DNA from: Actinomycetota bacterium | GTDB taxonomy: Bacteria; Actinomycetota; Geothermincolia; Fen-727; Anoxymicrobiaceae | Reading direction: 5' to 3' | Assembly: GCA_018894655.1 (NCBI GenBank) | Contig: JAHIPE010000062.1 | Span: 1-6,333, forward strand | DNA length: 6,333 nt | Shown here: in pieces, positions 6,275-6,333 of the stretch | Layout of the letters: the number at the start of each line of letters is the position of its first letter | Position numbering within the stretch: the first letter of the stretch is position 1 | Notes under the pieces: generated by a model | Database searches by the model: none | What the model saw: only the letters and a program-made list of their open reading frames with translations | What the model was told of the DNA's origin: nothing | Position numbers and translations under genes: made by a program

Positions 6275-6333
6275 CTAACCCTCTTCCCCGGAGACCAGTT
6301 CCTTGTACTCGGCCGCGGAGAGGAGGTTCTCCA
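6275..6333 (-). CDS. gcvH: Partial CDS, C-terminus of probable glycine cleavage system H protein
   Basis: Read on the - strand from the window edge, an open frame ends ENLLSAAEYKELVSGEEG and stops at TAG (6277-6275). Only 18 full residues are visible. The pattern (E-x-L-L-S/D-A-x-x-Y followed by an acidic tail) matches the usual C-terminus of GcvH, the lipoyl carrier protein that shuttles the aminomethyl group in glycine cleavage. The lipoyl-lysine region lies outside the window, so the identification rests on this tail alone. The gene is convergent with gatB, 130 bp apart, and belongs to a different transcription unit. Another protein with a similar acidic tail cannot be excluded. Confidence 0.6.
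   Translation of the reverse strand, partial: ENLLSAAEYKELVSGEEG

Overview
The window comes from a GC-rich bacterial chromosome and is core housekeeping sequence. Five complete or near-complete genes lie on the + strand: lepB (type I signal peptidase), ligA (NAD-dependent DNA ligase), gatC, gatA and gatB. A short C-terminal piece of a convergent gene, probably gcvH, sits at the right edge on the - strand. The presence of GatCAB, an NAD-dependent ligase and a P-type signal peptidase with one membrane segment shows a bacterium. The high GC content, together with frequent ATA (Ile) and AGG (Arg) codons, would fit a deep-branching Actinobacteriota lineage or a high-GC Firmicutes-like lineage. That placement is an inference from composition and general protein look, not a proven assignment.

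Layout: lepB (9-695) is followed by a 132-bp gap with no clear terminator or promoter, then ligA (828-2852). gatC begins 9 bp after ligA, and gatA (best start 3158) begins 11 bp after gatC, so ligA-gatC-gatA look cotranscribed. gatB (4702-6144) follows after an unusually long 74-bp gap, locally AT-richer than its surroundings. This gap holds a sequence resembling a widespread REP-like intergenic motif. Between gatB and the convergent gene is a 130-bp region built from three copies of one structured unit: one inverted arm and two perfect 42-nt direct copies 46 bp apart.

Function: GatC, GatA and GatB form the amidotransferase that corrects misacylated Glu-tRNA(Gln) and/or Asp-tRNA(Asn). GatA releases ammonia from an amide donor, GatB activates and amidates the tRNA-bound amino acid, and GatC braces the complex. 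All catalytic residues that I can check in LepB, LigA and GatA are present. LigA seals nicks in DNA replication and repair, and LepB cleaves signal peptides at the membrane. I see no sign of a defence system, mobile gene, CRISPR array or RNA gene. The most interesting non-genic signals are the repeat cluster after gatB and the element between gatA and gatB. I do not see a previously undescribed system here.
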